32,972 bases of DNA, taken from positions 1-32,972 of the forward strand of contig JAIXRU010000117.1 of the NCBI GenBank assembly GCA_027485045.1, in the 5' to 3' direction. Below the pieces are notes generated by a model, which had not been told where the DNA came from, made no database searches, and was given only the letters and a program-made list of their open reading frames with translations. Source of the stretch: Opitutaceae bacterium (GTDB lineage Bacteria > Verrucomicrobiota > Verrucomicrobiia > Opitutales > Opitutaceae). Both the position numbers and the translations under genes were made by a program. Positions 31,802-32,972 of the stretch are shown here, in pieces; within the stretch, counting starts at the first letter, position 1; every line of letters begins with the position of its first letter.

Positions 31802-31858
31802 CGAACCCAGCACCAAGGGATTATGAGTCCCCTGCTCTGACCATTGAGCTATAGGCCC
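31783..31858 (-). tRNA. tRNA with anticodon CAU, probably tRNA-Ile2 (lysidine-modified)
   Basis: The minus strand folds into a complete cloverleaf: acceptor GGGCCTA/TGGGCCC, D stem GCTC/GAGC, anticodon stem GGGGA/TCCCT with loop CTCATAA, variable TGGTG, and T arm CTGGG-TTCGAAT-CCCAG. The discriminator A73 is followed by an encoded CCA (31785-31783). The anticodon CAU allows Met or Ile2. C4-G69 and C5-G68 are the TilS recognition pairs of E. coli tRNA-Ile2 and are absent from elongator tRNA-Met, and the anticodon arm also resembles Ile2. It would then read AUA codons after C34 is converted to lysidine. Confidence 0.92.
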
Positions 31859-32352
31859 CAAACACGGGCGAAACTTCGGCGACAGCGGGCGTGCGGGTCG
31901 AGCCTTTTGCGCGGCGGAGTTCTATCGTCCGCGTATTAGCGCACTTTAAAACGGGCTGGCTTTAGCTCCGGTAGAAAAACGCTGCCGAAAAAATACCCGC
32001 AGCTCGAATTCGTGAAATGGCATCTTTGTAACGCCCCACTTCATTTCAGGACTCATTGTCTCTATGGCTCCTGAAACACACGGGCTTTTTTGAAACCGCC
32101 TAGAGCGGCATTGTAACTGCTCGGCAAGTCCTCGGCGCTCCACTGCGTACCTGCATCATTCAATCCCGTTACTGAAATCCATCCGCTCTGCCTGCAGCAC
32201 CAATTCACCTAAGCGTCGCCCCCGCCACCACGCCTTAATTACTTAATCCGCAATCACCTTGCATTTTCCTGCGCCAACGAGACAGAAAACCAGCGGACAC
32301 AAAATCGGAAAAAACCGCTAAAGCGTCCCACCTCATACCTTTTTAATAACTC
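31859..32352. other. Intergenic region upstream of the tRNA and the NHL-repeat gene (494 bp)
   Basis: I see no supported gene. One small minus-strand frame (31946-32143) has no recognisable protein character. The stretch should hold the promoter of the tRNA (minus) and of the NHL gene (plus), but no convincing promoter pair was found. It is lower in GC than the flanking genes. Confidence 0.5.
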
Positions 32353-32972
32353 ATGAATTTCTATAATCTGATCGTTCGAAGCCTTTTAACCGTCTTCGGC
32401 GCGCTCGCGTTTCTGACCGCCGTCGGGCTGCGCGCGCAGAGTAATTATGCCACGCCGTATGCGTTTGCGGGGCTGGCCGGGTCGAGCTTGGGGGCCTCGG
32501 GGAGCACCGACGGCACGGGAAGCGCCGCGCGGTTTAACGGTCCGTTCGGAGCGGCGGTGGACAGCAGCGGGAACGTGTATGTGGCGGATACGTATAACCA
32601 CACGATCCGTAAGATCACGAGTGGCGGGGTGGTGACGACGCTGGCGGGAACGGCGGGCAGTCAGGGTTCGACCGACGGCACAGGCAGCGCCGCGCGGTTT
32701 TATTTTCCTCGAGGAGTTGCCGTGGACGGAAACGGGAACGTGTATGTGGCGGATCATTTTAACCAGACGATCCGTAAGATCACGAGTGGCGGGGTGGTGA
32801 CGACGCTGGCCGGAATGACGGGCGGCCAGGGTTCGACCGACGGCACGGGCAGTGCCGCGCGGTTTTACGGTCCCGCCGGAGTGGCGGTGGATGGGAGTGG
32901 GAACGTGTATGTGGCGGATTCTTTTAACAATACGGTCCGAAAGATCACGAGTGGCGGGGTGGTGACGACGCT
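32353..32972 (+). CDS. Secreted NHL-repeat beta-propeller protein (partial, C-terminus beyond the window)
   Basis: The frame is open from the ATG at 32353 to the window edge (206 residues). It starts with a signal peptide (about 1-29, hydrophobic core LLTVFGALAFLTAVGL, likely cut after LRA). Near-identical 55-residue blades then follow, each with GVAVDGNGNVYVADHFNQTI and RKITSGGVVTTLAG, the NHL pattern. NHL propellers bind proteins or ligands; enzymatic activity is possible but not indicated. The blades are joined by GSTDGTGSAARF segments. It is probably exported, and a C-terminal sorting or adhesion domain may lie beyond the window. Confidence 0.85.
   Translation, partial: MNFYNLIVRSLLTVFGALAFLTAVGLRAQSNYATPYAFAGLAGSSLGASGSTDGTGSAARFNGPFGAAVDSSGNVYVADTYNHTIRKITSGGVVTTLAGTAGSQGSTDGTGSAARFYFPRGVAVDGNGNVYVADHFNQTIRKITSGGVVTTLAGMTGGQGSTDGTGSAARFYGPAGVAVDGSGNVYVADSFNNTVRKITSGGVVTT
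32500..32972 (+). repeat. Tandem 165-bp repeat within the NHL gene
   Basis: Units begin at 32500, 32665 and 32830, the last cut by the window edge. A 44-bp segment is identical between the first two units (32602-32645 and 32767-32810). This is more similar than protein function would need and suggests recent duplication or gene conversion. Confidence 0.85.

Noticed and set aside
31946-32143. Small minus-strand frame of 65 codons in the gap before the NHL gene
   Set aside because: No recognisable motif and no signs of coding bias; the region looks intergenic.

Overview
The window looks like a chromosomal segment of a moderately GC-rich Gram-negative bacterium, most probably a verrucomicrobium of the Opitutaceae type. 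The basis is gene content and protein style: a PhoBR pair with a single-membrane-segment PhoR, mnmE-mnmG, EutBC without a microcompartment, a TerC protein, and an N-anchored protein with a secretin-like tail. The assignment is inference; no 16S gene is present. It is a mixture of core genes (ATP synthase, DNA polymerase clamp, tRNA modification, phospholipid synthesis, pentose phosphate pathway) and accessory genes. I see no phage, transposase, integrase or CRISPR array.

Left arm (1 to about 16.7 kb), all on the minus strand. Read in the direction of transcription it holds: a carbohydrate-type ABC importer whose solute-binding protein is fused to the MalF-like permease, followed by a MalG-like permease; a four-PAS SpoIIE phosphatase; a PHP-family histidinol-phosphatase-like enzyme; mnmE and mnmG; a PhoB/PhoR-like two-component pair whose kinase gene overlaps trmB; and the F-type ATP synthase operon atpB-E-F-H-A, with atpA cut by the window edge. 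The delta subunit (atpH) is unusually short, and a strong hairpin lies between atpE and atpF.

Right arm (16.9 kb to the end), mostly on the plus strand. It begins with eutB and eutC (ethanolamine ammonia-lyase), a solitary RelE/ParE-like protein, pssA, a 347-bp intergenic region and dnaN with a clear terminator. An unknown membrane protein follows. A minus-strand pair then encodes a divergent kinase-fold protein and a small membrane protein. Next come gnd with a terminator, an SDR oxidoreductase (minus), an anchored coiled-coil protein, TerC (minus), a small membrane protein, a sugar nucleotidyltransferase and a PIG-L deacetylase. A tRNA with anticodon CAU, probably tRNA-Ile2, has its 3' end duplicated in a flanking repeat. 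The window ends inside an NHL-repeat beta-propeller gene built from near-identical 165-bp units.

Two wider patterns stand out. First, most genes with their own leader have no Shine-Dalgarno sequence; many have a pyrimidine-rich tract just before the start codon. The best purine SD motifs precede starts that overlap an upstream gene. Second, mnmE-mnmG-atp and dnaN, which sit near the replication origin in many bacteria, lie here on two arms transcribed away from about 16.8 kb. This may mean the region is near oriC, but no convincing DnaA-box cluster was found.
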